Of a stretch of 64,000 bases of DNA, positions 26,209 through 34,355 are shown in pieces; position 1 is the first letter of the stretch; the number at the start of each line of letters is the position of its first letter. The notes under the pieces are model-generated. The model saw only the letters and a program-made list of their open reading frames with translations, did no database searches and was not told the origin of the DNA. Origin of the DNA: Pseudomonadota bacterium. GTDB lineage: Bacteria; Pseudomonadota; Alphaproteobacteria; Micropepsales; Micropepsaceae. The translations under genes were made by a program, and so were the position numbers. The stretch covers positions 124,001-188,000 of the forward strand of contig JAFEEQ010000015.1 in assembly GCA_018241025.1 (NCBI GenBank), read 5' to 3'.

Positions 26209-26218
26209 AATCTGTCAA
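26193..26218 (-). promoter_or_regulatory. nadA: candidate nadA promoter
   Basis: On the minus strand TTGACA (26218-26213) is followed after 12 bases by GTTATAGC (26200-26193). This matches the Caulobacter-type TTGAC/GCTANAWC pattern at most positions. The distal operator covers its spacer and -10 block, so bound regulator would block polymerase. The transcript would begin just before the terminator-like hairpin. Confidence 0.5.
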
Positions 26219-26566
26219 GCGGCCCCCCGCTGCGTGTTTTGGCCACGACCCTCTCTCCCAGTATCGAGAAAGGCATCAGGGCCTCCAGGACGCTCTCTTG
26301 GCCTCCTGGGCCCCAACTCAGCCCGACAAGACCCCCCTGTTACGTCCTAGATCGTCATGTCCGGCGTTCCGCAGGCCCATGACAATTCTCGTCGCCTGCC
26401 GGGATGTTGTCGCAGAACCCCGTGAACCGGCAGGCCTGCACAATTGGTTCTGCCCACAAGTCGTTCTGATAGCTCAAATAATCGTCATTTCGACGCCAGA
26501 TGCCTTGAATCTGTCACAAACCTCCACGACCTATGCATCCGACCGAAACATGAGTCGGTTTCACTA
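26219..26566. other. intergenic region without a recognisable gene
   Basis: About 350 bases between the nadA promoter and the porin-like gene. One open frame (26175-26567, rightward) has no similarity I recognise, begins inside the nadA operator and has no ribosome site, so I do not call it. The segment is less GC-rich than its neighbours towards its right end, consistent with a promoter and long leader for the outer-membrane protein, but I cannot pick a -35/-10 pair with confidence. Confidence 0.5.
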
Positions 26567-26576
26567 GAGAGGAACA

Positions 26577-27308
26577 ATGAAAAAGATCGTACTGGGCACA
26601 GCCGCGGCGCTTCTGCTGTCGGCGGGTGCGGCTTCGGCCGCTGGCATCAACGCCAACCTGAGCGGCAGCTACGCCAATCTGTCGAACGGCGGAGGCGATG
26701 TCTGGAATATCGACGGAGCAGTCAACACCGGCTTCGGTGGCGGCTGGGGCGCTGAGCTCACCGGCGGCTACCACAACGTGTCGAGCGGCAGCGCCGATCT
26801 CGGCAATTTCGGCGGCGCGGTGTTCTGGGGCGACGATATGGTCCGCCTCGCTGCCAGCGTGAACTACATGGACCTTTCGGTCTTCCACCTGACCAGCTAC
26901 GGCGTTGCCGGTGAGTGGTACGCGATGCCGAACCTGACGGTGTCGCTGCGCGGCGGCGGTGCCTCGGGCCAGTTCGGGATCGATGGCGGCTATGTCGGCG
27001 GCCAGGCCAAGTGGTACGTCACGCCCGATATCGCGCTGGACGGCGGCGTCGACTACATCAACCTGTCGGGCTTCACGCACGTGACCTCGGAGACGATCCG
27101 CGGCGAGTGGCTGGTATCGGAGACGACTCCGGTTTCGCTGTTCGCCGGCTACTCGCACGCCGATACCGGTGCGGGCGGCGACTTCGATGCCTTCTTCGTC
27201 GGCATCAAGCTCTACACCAACGATGGCGGTTCGACGCTGGTCGATCGTCAGCGCGGCGGTAACCTCGGTTACCTCGACAGCGTGCCGTATCTCGGCCAGG
27301 TGTTCTGA
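26577..27308 (+). CDS. porin-like outer-membrane beta-barrel protein
   Basis: 243 residues from ATG 26577, with a GAGAGG ribosome site. Signal peptide MKKIVLGTAAALLLSAGAASA. The mature chain is a run of amphipathic strands rich in glycine and aromatic residues (INANLSGSYANLSNGG, WGAELTGGYHNVSSG, VSLRGGGASGQFGIDGGYVG, VSLFAGYSHADTGAGG), with an end reading PYLGQVF whose terminal phenylalanine is the usual barrel-assembly signal. No specific family or substrate can be named. It is followed by a strong bidirectional terminator. Codon choice (CTG, GGC, ATC) suggests high expression. Confidence 0.75.
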   Translation: MKKIVLGTAAALLLSAGAASAAGINANLSGSYANLSNGGGDVWNIDGAVNTGFGGGWGAELTGGYHNVSSGSADLGNFGGAVFWGDDMVRLAASVNYMDLSVFHLTSYGVAGEWYAMPNLTVSLRGGGASGQFGIDGGYVGGQAKWYVTPDIALDGGVDYINLSGFTHVTSETIRGEWLVSETTPVSLFAGYSHADTGAGGDFDAFFVGIKLYTNDGGSTLVDRQRGGNLGYLDSVPYLGQVF

Positions 27309-27330
27309 GATCCGACGATTTTTTGAGTGA

Positions 27331-27362
27331 AACACGGCCCGGTCGCAAGACCGGGCCGTGTT
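27331..27362. terminator. bidirectional intrinsic terminator
   Basis: AACACGGCCCGGTC and GACCGGGCCGTGTT form a perfect 14-bp stem with a GCAA tetraloop, between the convergent porin-like and DUF1697 genes. T-rich sequence on both sides would allow it to work in either direction. Confidence 0.9.
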
Positions 27363-27366
27363 CGTT

Positions 27367-27909
27367 TCAGGGCGACAGCATCGCCTGAAGCTTCAACAGC
27401 GTGTTCCAGTTGCGCCCAGTACCGGGCTGTCCGAGATGACGGGCGATCAACGCCGGCGTGAGTTTCGAATCGCCGATGCCGTCGGGATAGACGAGATAGG
27501 CGTCGCGGCCATCGCATTCGATCCGCTCATGGCCTTTGATCGCGGCGCGCAGCGCCTTGACCTGTTCCGCCTTGGGCACATCGCGCATGAAGAGGACGAC
27601 GAGATGGCTGGGATCGTCCTTCGCTTCCTTGCGGAATGGATTGCCAGAAACGAGCGTGTCGATGTCGTTCGCTGTGCGGACATAGATGTCGGTCTTGAGC
27701 TTGAAAGTCTTCTCGCACAGGGCTTCGAGGCGTTTCTCGTTCGCGGCGGGTGTCTTTCCTCCCGCGTCGAATACGAGATTTCCCGTTTGCAGCAGAGTGC
27801 GAACCCGCTCGAAGCCGGCCTTCCCAGCCGCCGCGCGCAGATCGGCCATCGGCACCTTGCCGGTGCCGCCGACATTGATCGCCCGAAAGAGGGCAGCCTG
27901 AAGCGTCAT
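27367..27909 (-). CDS. DUF1697 family protein
   Basis: 180 residues from ATG 27909. The sequence (AALFRAINVGGTGKVPMADL, LLQTGNLVFDAGG, PSHLVVLFMRDVPKAEQVKA, GIGDSKLTPALIARHLGQPG and the final GTGRNWNTLLKLQAML) is the full-length DUF1697 pattern. The function of this family is unknown. Its start overlaps the nadQ stop (ATGA), so it is probably co-translated with the regulator. It is the last gene of a three-gene leftward unit closed by the terminator at 27331-27362. Confidence 0.9.
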   Translation of the reverse strand: MTLQAALFRAINVGGTGKVPMADLRAAAGKAGFERVRTLLQTGNLVFDAGGKTPAANEKRLEALCEKTFKLKTDIYVRTANDIDTLVSGNPFRKEAKDDPSHLVVLFMRDVPKAEQVKALRAAIKGHERIECDGRDAYLVYPDGIGDSKLTPALIARHLGQPGTGRNWNTLLKLQAMLSP

Positions 27910-28862
27910 GGTGTGCGCCGCGAGCCGAGACGAAAGCCCGGTGCGGGGCGTTCGCGCAGCACTTCGCGGCGGAAGCGGAACAGCTCCGCAGGGCGGCCGC
28001 GGGTCGAGGCGGAGAACTTGCCTGTGCCTTCGACCAGCCCCTGGTCTTCCACCAGACGGCGGAAATTCTGCTTGTGCAGGCGGATTCCCGAGATCGCTTC
28101 GACAGTGCGCTGAAGTTCGAGCAGCGTGAATGACGGCGGCATCAGTTCGAACACCACCGGTCGGTATTTCATTTTGCCACGCAGCCGCGCGATCGCGGTC
28201 GCGAGGATGCGGCGGTGGTCGAACACCATCGACGCACCGAGCGGAGATTTCGGCGGGCTGGCGCGCCCGTCGCGCGCCGCCTCCTGGATGAGCCCGGCTT
28301 CGTAGAGCAGTTCATAACGTTCCAGCACACGCTCTTCGTCCCACGGCAGGCCTTCGGTGCCGAAGCATTGACGGACACGGTCGCGTCGCAGCTCCGAGGC
28401 TTCGTTCTTCGGCGCGGCCTTCACGAAGTTGCGCAGGGCAGGAATGATCGTGGCGTCGATAATCGCTGGCCGCGCGTCACGCCAGTCTTCCCAGGGAAAA
28501 TAGCGATACCAGTCGCTCCAGCGCGTGTCGGCCATGATCGGCTTGGCGCCCTGCCTAGTGAGGGCGAGATAGCCTACCGAAACCACGCGCGCACCTTCGT
28601 CCGGCGTCGGCAGATGGCGGCCGCGATCGCCGAAGGTGTAGAGCTGCTCGGCATAGCCGAGATCGAGCAAGGTCTGCTCGCCAACCCATTTGCGCAGGCC
28701 GCTTTCCAGCGTGCGGTGATTGAGCGGATCGAAGGGGCCGAAGGGCAGGGCGTCCTCGCCGGAGCCGGGATGCACAGTGAGGACGCTGGGCCGCTCGTTC
28801 GCGACCGACACGATCGCCGCCGACAGGCCGATGCTTACAACGTGCTTGGTCGGCGCGGTCAC
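27906..28862 (-). CDS. nadQ: NadQ-type NAD-biosynthesis regulator (Nudix-like domain plus winged helix)
   Basis: 318 residues from GTG 28862, which overlaps the stop of the phosphatase gene (GTGA). The N-terminal two thirds resemble a Nudix-like fold (VVSVGYLALTRQGAKPIM, then FPWEDWRDARPAIID), without an obvious catalytic Nudix box. The C-terminal part, YRPVVFELMPPSFTLLELQR and GIRLHKQNFRRLVEDQGLV, is the winged-helix DNA-binding domain seen in NrtR/NadQ regulators. NadQ proteins repress nadABC in alphaproteobacteria. The matching palindromes sit in front of nadA, 1.8 kb away, which supports the role. Co-effector is not readable from the sequence. Confidence 0.82.
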   Translation of the reverse strand: MTAPTKHVVSIGLSAAIVSVANERPSVLTVHPGSGEDALPFGPFDPLNHRTLESGLRKWVGEQTLLDLGYAEQLYTFGDRGRHLPTPDEGARVVSVGYLALTRQGAKPIMADTRWSDWYRYFPWEDWRDARPAIIDATIIPALRNFVKAAPKNEASELRRDRVRQCFGTEGLPWDEERVLERYELLYEAGLIQEAARDGRASPPKSPLGASMVFDHRRILATAIARLRGKMKYRPVVFELMPPSFTLLELQRTVEAISGIRLHKQNFRRLVEDQGLVEGTGKFSASTRGRPAELFRFRREVLRERPAPGFRLGSRRTP

Positions 28863-29377
28863 AGGCCCACCAGTGGAAGTTCGAAGAGCTTGCCCTCGGC
28901 GGTCATCGTGCCTGCCCCGATACTCCTGATCGCATCGATCATCCTGCCCTTGCGGCCGAGGATGTCGTCGGCGTGCTCGACGAGGAGGGCGTTGGGATAG
29001 GCGTGTGGCGCTCGGCTGCGCAGGGCGCGTGCCGCCATCGCTTCGCTGCCCGGCCCCATGCGGTCGCACAGTATAATGTACGCCGCTGCGGTCGAACGGC
29101 TGATGCCCGCCCAGCAATGGATGAGCATTGGGTCCTCGGCCGGCCAGGCACGCGCAAAGGCGAGCAAGGTCTCGACGTGATCGGCCATGGGGGGATGCTG
29201 GCCTGCCGAGACATCGACGATGTCGTTGACCCCGACCCGCAGGTGGCGGTCGGTCGGAAACCCCGCTGGCGTCTCGATCATATGCTCAGGCGACAGCAGG
29301 GTCACGAGATGGGACGGCCGATGGCTCCGGATCGTATCCGGCACCACGGACAGAGGTGTGACGAGGATCTTCGACAT
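28859..29377 (-). CDS. tyrosine/dual-specificity phosphatase-like protein
   Basis: 172 residues from ATG 29377 (MSKILVTPLSVVPDTIRSHR). The signature HCWAGISRS (C88, R94) is the CX5R catalytic loop of cysteine-based phosphatases, and DIVDVSAGQHPPMADHVETL is in the place of the general-acid loop. A longer frame begins at 29416. Substrate is unknown. Its stop overlaps the nadQ start, so a phosphatase is the first gene of the regulator's transcript. That raises the question whether it acts on a nucleotide or protein signal connected to NAD. Confidence 0.78.
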   Translation of the reverse strand: MSKILVTPLSVVPDTIRSHRPSHLVTLLSPEHMIETPAGFPTDRHLRVGVNDIVDVSAGQHPPMADHVETLLAFARAWPAEDPMLIHCWAGISRSTAAAYIILCDRMGPGSEAMAARALRSRAPHAYPNALLVEHADDILGRKGRMIDAIRSIGAGTMTAEGKLFELPLVGL

Positions 29378-29416
29378 ACCCCTTGCTAGCGGGGAAAGTT
29401 GACGGGCGGAAGGCAC

Positions 29417-30004
29417 TCAACCTGCCAGTTTTTTAAACCTGTCGAGAAATTGGGCTTGGGCATCGGCGGTGGCCAGGGGTGTCAGGCGGGGCACGCGGAT
29501 CCCGGAGGCCGGCACGACGAACAGCTTGCGGGCGACCTCGACCTCGAAGCCGGCGAGCTGGGTAGCCTCGATGTAGGCAGCCATGAGGTCGGCCTTCTTG
29601 AACAGCACTTTCAGGGTTTGAGGAAGGTGCGCCGGGAGGCCAAAGCGAAGATGAATTGCCTCCTGAAGTCTGTTCTCCAAGGCTTTGTAATCAATGCCAA
29701 TTGCAACTTTGAAGGGACTGATGAGGTCGCCAATCACATACTCCGGCGCGTCGTGCAGCAACGCCATCAGCCGCGTTTCCCGGGCAAGCCCCGGCTTGGC
29801 CTCGGCGACGAGGCGCTCGACCAGGACACAGTGCTGGGCGACCGAGAAGGCGTGATCGCCCTTGGTCTGGCCGTTCCAGCGCGCCACCCGGGCGAGGCCG
29901 TGGGCGATATCCTCGATCTCGACATCCAGGGGCGACGGATCGAGCAGATCGAGGCGGCGGCCGCTGAGCATGCGCTGCCAGGCGCGGGGTGGCTGTTTCG
30001 GCAT
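29417..30004 (-). CDS. HD-domain phosphohydrolase (YfbR-like)
   Basis: 195 residues from ATG 30004. The metal-binding HD pattern is seen in GDHAFSVAQHC and MALLHDAPEYVIGDLISPFK, as in 5'-deoxynucleotidase YfbR-like and related HD hydrolases. A conserved N-terminal segment (GRRLDLLDPSPLDVEIEDIA) precedes it. A 60-base patch at 29641-29700 has only 26 G/C, well below its surroundings. Substrate cannot be given; nucleotide dephosphorylation is likely. It is divergent from the Lon-like gene. Confidence 0.85.
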   Translation of the reverse strand: MPKQPPRAWQRMLSGRRLDLLDPSPLDVEIEDIAHGLARVARWNGQTKGDHAFSVAQHCVLVERLVAEAKPGLARETRLMALLHDAPEYVIGDLISPFKVAIGIDYKALENRLQEAIHLRFGLPAHLPQTLKVLFKKADLMAAYIEATQLAGFEVEVARKLFVVPASGIRVPRLTPLATADAQAQFLDRFKKLAG

Positions 30005-30130
30005 GGGGTCCTTTCCCGGAGGGCGGCCCGTTTACCCCAAAGCCCGCTTGGGCGCGAGCGGCGCGGGGCTTGCACCTGACCTCCAAACGGCAATGCGACC
30101 GTACCGAAAAGGTGCGGCGCGGGGGTGCGA

Positions 30131-32518
30131 ATGAGCGTGAAGCCCTTGGCGGCAGAGCGGCTGCGGCTGGTGACCGATCCGGCCAGGCTGCCATTCGAGA
30201 CGACGGCGGAGCTTCCGGAGCCGATCGGCCCGGTCGGGCAGGAACGCGCCATGCGGGCGCTCCATTTTGGGGCAGGCATGGCCCAGCCCGGATACAACAT
30301 CTTCGTCACCGGCCCCTCGGGAAGCGGCAAGCGCAATGCCGTGGAACGGGCGCTGCGCCGGCTGGCGGCAGCGATGCCCGTGCCGCCGGACGTCGCCTAT
30401 GTCCACAATTTCGCCAATGCCGGCAGTCCGCATGTGCTGCGCTTTGCCGCCGGCGATGGCGCCCGCTTTCGCGCTGCGATGGTGGAGTTGGTAGCGGCGC
30501 TGAAAACCGCGATGCCGGGAATGCTCGAAGGCGAGACCTATCGGCGGCGGAGGGCCGAGATGGAGGAGGGTTTTCATCGCGAAGCCGACACCCTCCTCGA
30601 CAAGTTGCGCCGCGCGGCCGAAGCGGAGGGGCTGGCGCTCGTCGAGCGCGGCGAAGGCAAATTCGATTTCCGTCCGACGCGTGACGGTCTCGTCCTGTCG
30701 GAAGACGAGTATCGCCGGTTGTCGCGCAGCGAGCGCGATGCGATCACGGCACGCACGCGCGATCTGCGTGGCGAGCTCGACCGCACGCTCGAGCACCTCG
30801 AAATTTTGCGGCTCGCGACGGTGGAAAAGATCGGGGCGCTTGCGCGCGAGCTCGGCGAGGCGGCGCTGAAGGCCTTGTTCGCGCTGCTGGCCCAGCGCTT
30901 CGCCCCGCACCGCGAGGCGCACGATCATTTGGCGCAGGTCTATCGCGATGTGAAGGCGCAGATCGATGCCATGCTGGCCGCCGCGCGCGGCGAGCGCGAT
31001 GAGGTGCCTTATCACCGCTACGAGGTGAACCTGCTGGTCGACAACGGCGCCGCGAAATCCGCGCCCGTCGTTCCGCTCAACCTGCCATCGCTGACCAAGC
31101 TTGTCGGAAAGGTCGAGCATGTGCCCGTCCTGATGACCGTGGTCACCGATTTCAAGATGATCCGGCCGGGCGCGCTGCATCTCGCCAATGGTGGATTCCT
31201 GCTGATCGATGCGCTCGATCTCGTGCGCCAGGAACAAGCCTGGGAAGCCCTCAAGCGCGCGCTCAACACAAGGCAGATCCGGATCGAAAGCCTGTCGGAG
31301 GTGCTCGATCGCAGCCAGTCGGTCACCATCCGGCCCGAGCCGGTGGCCCTCGACCTGAAGGTGGTGCTGTTCGGCGAGGCCTGGGTGCATCACCGTCTGG
31401 CGCAGATCGATCCGGCATTCTCGGAGCTGTTCAAGGTGCAGGCCGATTTTTCCACCAGCGCGGATCGCAGCGATGAGAATTGCGGGGTGCTGGTTTCGGC
31501 GATGGCCTCCATGGCGCGCAATGACGGTCTCAAGCAGCTCGATGCGTCCGGCGCCGCACGGATGATCGACGAAGCGGCGCGACTGGCGGGCGATGCCGAG
31601 AAGATCAGTGTGCGGACCGGACAGCTTGCGGACCTCGTCCGGGAGGCCGATCACTTTGCCGCGCTCGCCGGACGCTCGATGATCGGCGCAGACGATATCG
31701 CGCGCGCCGTGGTGGCAAAGGACGATCGTGCCGGACGGCTGAAAGCGCTCGAGCAGGAACTCGTGCGCCGCGGAATTCTCTTCATCGACACCGAGGGCGA
31801 GAAGATCGGCCAGGTCAACGGACTCACCGTGCTCAGCGCCAACGGACATTCCTTCGGCATGGCGGCGCGTATCACGGCGCAGGTTGCGCCCGGCGATGGC
31901 CGGGTGATCGACATCGAGCGGGTCGCGAAATTCAGCGGACCGGTGCATGTGAAAGGCGTGCAGATCCTGTCCGGCTATCTTTCGGGCGTTTATGCGCGTG
32001 GCAAGGCTTTGTCGGTGTCGGCCAGCGTTGCCTTCGAACAATCCTACGGTCCGGTCGATGGTGACAGCGCCAGCGCTGCCGAACTGATCGCGATCCTGTC
32101 CGCCATCGCGCGGGTGCCATTGCGCCAGGGGATCGCGATCACCGGCTCGATCAACCAGCATGGACAAATGCAGCCCATCGGCGGGGCCAATCACAAGATC
32201 GAAGGCTTCTTCGATATTTGCGCTGCCCGCGGATTTGCGGCCGGGCAGGGGGTGATCATCCCGCGTGCCAATGTCGTGTCGCTGATGCTGCGCGACGATG
32301 TCGTGCAGGCGGCGCAGCGCGGCACGTTTGCGGTCTATGCCGTCGATACGGTCGACGATGCCATCGAGGTCCTGACCGGGCTTCCCGCCGGGCGGCGGCT
32401 CCGCGACGGGAGCTTCGCGCGCAAGAGCTTCAATCGGCTGGTCCAGGACCGCCTGCTTGATTTCGCGCGACCGCGCGTGTTGGCGCCGGTCCGGCTTGAC
32501 GCGTGGTGGAAGTTCTAG
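30131..32518 (+). CDS. AAA+ Lon-family protease (LonB/LonC-like, no N-terminal Lon domain)
   Basis: 795 residues from ATG 30131, with GGGGG at 30121-30125; GTG 30125 is an alternative. The Walker A loop GPSGSGKR is at about 61-68. A coiled, arginine- and glutamate-rich segment follows, inserted between Walker A and the later ATPase motif GGFLLIDALDL, which is a degenerate Walker B. The C-terminal proteolytic domain has the catalytic serine in GDSASAAEL (about residue 646) and lysine in GANHKIEGFF (about 689). They are 43 apart, the spacing of the Lon Ser-Lys dyad. The N-terminal substrate-binding domain of LonA is missing. Substrates are unknown. A universal stress protein follows 46 bases later. 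Confidence 0.9.
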   Translation: MSVKPLAAERLRLVTDPARLPFETTAELPEPIGPVGQERAMRALHFGAGMAQPGYNIFVTGPSGSGKRNAVERALRRLAAAMPVPPDVAYVHNFANAGSPHVLRFAAGDGARFRAAMVELVAALKTAMPGMLEGETYRRRRAEMEEGFHREADTLLDKLRRAAEAEGLALVERGEGKFDFRPTRDGLVLSEDEYRRLSRSERDAITARTRDLRGELDRTLEHLEILRLATVEKIGALARELGEAALKALFALLAQRFAPHREAHDHLAQVYRDVKAQIDAMLAAARGERDEVPYHRYEVNLLVDNGAAKSAPVVPLNLPSLTKLVGKVEHVPVLMTVVTDFKMIRPGALHLANGGFLLIDALDLVRQEQAWEALKRALNTRQIRIESLSEVLDRSQSVTIRPEPVALDLKVVLFGEAWVHHRLAQIDPAFSELFKVQADFSTSADRSDENCGVLVSAMASMARNDGLKQLDASGAARMIDEAARLAGDAEKISVRTGQLADLVREADHFAALAGRSMIGADDIARAVVAKDDRAGRLKALEQELVRRGILFIDTEGEKIGQVNGLTVLSANGHSFGMAARITAQVAPGDGRVIDIERVAKFSGPVHVKGVQILSGYLSGVYARGKALSVSASVAFEQSYGPVDGDSASAAELIAILSAIARVPLRQGIAITGSINQHGQMQPIGGANHKIEGFFDICAARGFAAGQGVIIPRANVVSLMLRDDVVQAAQRGTFAVYAVDTVDDAIEVLTGLPAGRRLRDGSFARKSFNRLVQDRLLDFARPRVLAPVRLDAWWKF

Positions 32519-32564
32519 GAACTCTGCGCTCCGGTTTCGCGTTTCTCACCTCCGGAGATGTCAG

Positions 32565-33431
32565 ATGACGATCGCCAAGATCCTCGCGCCGCTTACCGGC
32601 GGTGCCCGCGACGCCGCCGTGCTCTTGACCGCCTTTTCCGCGGCGCGGCCGTTCAACGCGCATGTGGAAGGTCTGTTCGTGCGCCCCGATCCGTCGGAAG
32701 CCGTTCCGTTCTACGGTGAGTCCGTCTCGCCGACGGTAATGCAGGAAGTGGCGGATGCCTCGAAGAAGGCATCGGACGAAGCGCTGGGTTTGTGCCGCGC
32801 CAGCCTTGCTGCCGCGATCGAAGCGGCCGGTGCCGAACTCCTCGATGCGCCGGCGCTGAAGGACAGGCCGACGGCTTCGCTGCGGGAGGTTTCGGGCAAT
32901 TTTGCCGATCGCGTCACGGTCGCGGCGCGGTTGTGCGATCTGGTGGTGTTCGGCACGCTGCGCGAAAACGAGCGCCCCGGCCTGACCGAAGCCTTCGAGG
33001 CGACATTGCTGGAGACGGGACGTCCGGTCCTGCTCAGCCCGCAGGCGGCATCGGTCACCTTCTGCCGCAAGATCGCGGTGGCATGGAACGAAAGTGTCGC
33101 GTCGGCCCATGCGGTGACGGCGGCCTTGCCCTATCTCAAATGCGCGGAGAGCGTCGAAATCCTGTCGATCATCCGCAGCAAGGACGAGACGATCGACAAC
33201 GTCGAGCTCAAATCATATCTCCAGCTTCACGGCATCGCTGCGTCCGAACGCGCGATCGATGCCGGCACGCGTTCGATCGGCGACGCGCTTCTGGAGGAGG
33301 CCGCGAATGGCGGCGCCGGGTTGCTCGTGGCCGGCGGCTATGGCCATAGCCGCTTGCGCGAAATGTTCTTTGCCGGCGTGACGCGTCACGTCGTCGGTCA
33401 TGCGGAGATTCCGCTCTTCCTGGTTCACTGA
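32565..33431 (+). CDS. universal stress protein (tandem UspA-like)
   Basis: 288 residues from ATG 32565, with GGAG at 32554-32557. The protein opens MTIAKILAPLTGGARDAAVL, has a first Usp half ending VARLCDLVVFGTLRENER, and a second half with KIAVAWNESVASAHAVTAAL and the ATP-loop-like GGYGHSRLREMFFAGVTRHV near the C terminus. USP proteins help survival under stress; ATP binding is plausible because of the G-x-G-H-S motif. It is downstream of the Lon-like protease and probably on the same transcript. The following TauE gene converges on it. Confidence 0.88.
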   Translation: MTIAKILAPLTGGARDAAVLLTAFSAARPFNAHVEGLFVRPDPSEAVPFYGESVSPTVMQEVADASKKASDEALGLCRASLAAAIEAAGAELLDAPALKDRPTASLREVSGNFADRVTVAARLCDLVVFGTLRENERPGLTEAFEATLLETGRPVLLSPQAASVTFCRKIAVAWNESVASAHAVTAALPYLKCAESVEILSIIRSKDETIDNVELKSYLQLHGIAASERAIDAGTRSIGDALLEEAANGGAGLLVAGGYGHSRLREMFFAGVTRHVVGHAEIPLFLVH

Positions 33432-33444
33432 GCCGGAATGGACC

Positions 33445-34233
33445 TCAGACGAACATCCGGATCGAAACCAGAATAAGCGTAGCCGCGAGGACATAGCGCA
33501 GCGCCGCGTCCGGCACCTTCGGTGCGAAGATCGAAGCGATGGCGATACCCGGCAGCGAGCCGGCGAGAAGCGAGATCAGGGTCTCGACGCGGATGCCGCC
33601 ACCCATAAGATGGCCGATGCCGGCAACCAGCGTCAGCGGCACGGCATGGGCGATGTCCGATGCGGCGATGCGCACGATCGGCAGGCGCGGATAGAGCAGG
33701 ATGAGCGCGGTTACACCGAGCGCGCCGGCACCGACGGACGAGATCGTCACCAGCACGCCGAGCACGGCGCCGGTCAGGATCGTGTAATTTCGCGTGGCGC
33801 TGTCGCTCATGCCTTCGAAGCGGCCGGAATAGGTGCGCAGCAGCCAGTTGCGGGCGATGAGCGCCGCTGCGGTGAAGAGCAGCGCGATACCCAGGACCTT
33901 TGTGATCAAGGCACTGACCGCCGCGCTCTCGATGCCGAGATAGTGGAAGGCCGCCAGCGTCGCGACGGAAGCCGGAAGACTGCCCGCGGCAAGCCGCAGC
34001 ACAATTCGCCAGTCGATCGTGCGGTTGAACGCATGGACGAGCGAGCCGCCGGTCTTGGTGATGCTGGCGTAGATGAGGTCGGTCGCCACCGCCTTCTCGG
34101 GTGCGACGCCGAACAGCAGAATGAGCAGCGGCGTCATGAGCGAGCCGCCGCCGACTCCGGTCATGCCGACCAGAAAGCCGACGCCGAAGCCCGACAGGAC
34201 ATAGGCATAGTTCAGGTGTTCCAGAATGCTCAT
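33445..34233 (-). CDS. sulfite exporter TauE/SafE family membrane protein
   Basis: 262 residues with about eight hydrophobic segments. The N-terminal GVGFLVGMTGVGGGSLMTPL is the glycine-rich motif of the TauE/SafE family, and a second related motif, TISSVGAGALGVTALILLYP, lies after the middle. A typical loop, APEKAVATDLIYASITKTGG, comes between helices. Members export sulfite or organosulfur anions; the substrate here is not determined. The gene converges on the USP gene. Confidence 0.9.
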   Translation of the reverse strand: MSILEHLNYAYVLSGFGVGFLVGMTGVGGGSLMTPLLILLFGVAPEKAVATDLIYASITKTGGSLVHAFNRTIDWRIVLRLAAGSLPASVATLAAFHYLGIESAAVSALITKVLGIALLFTAAALIARNWLLRTYSGRFEGMSDSATRNYTILTGAVLGVLVTISSVGAGALGVTALILLYPRLPIVRIAASDIAHAVPLTLVAGIGHLMGGGIRVETLISLLAGSLPGIAIASIFAPKVPDAALRYVLAATLILVSIRMFV

Positions 34234-34355
34234 ATTTCCGGGTGTGAAATTCGCTGGCTGAGTGGAAAGCCGGATGTAACGCTTTCCATTCTAACTGCAA
34301 GGGCGATTGCTGTCGTTGCTGTTATGCGAACTACAAATCGCGAAAAGTAGAATGC

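Noticed and set aside
26175..26567. Rightward 130-codon frame between nadA and the porin-like gene
   Set aside because: It starts within the nadA operator region, has no ribosome site and no recognisable sequence.
30032..32194. Long leftward open frame of 720 codons opposite the Lon-like gene
   Set aside because: It is the complement of a gene with intact ATPase and protease motifs; its sequence has no family resemblance.
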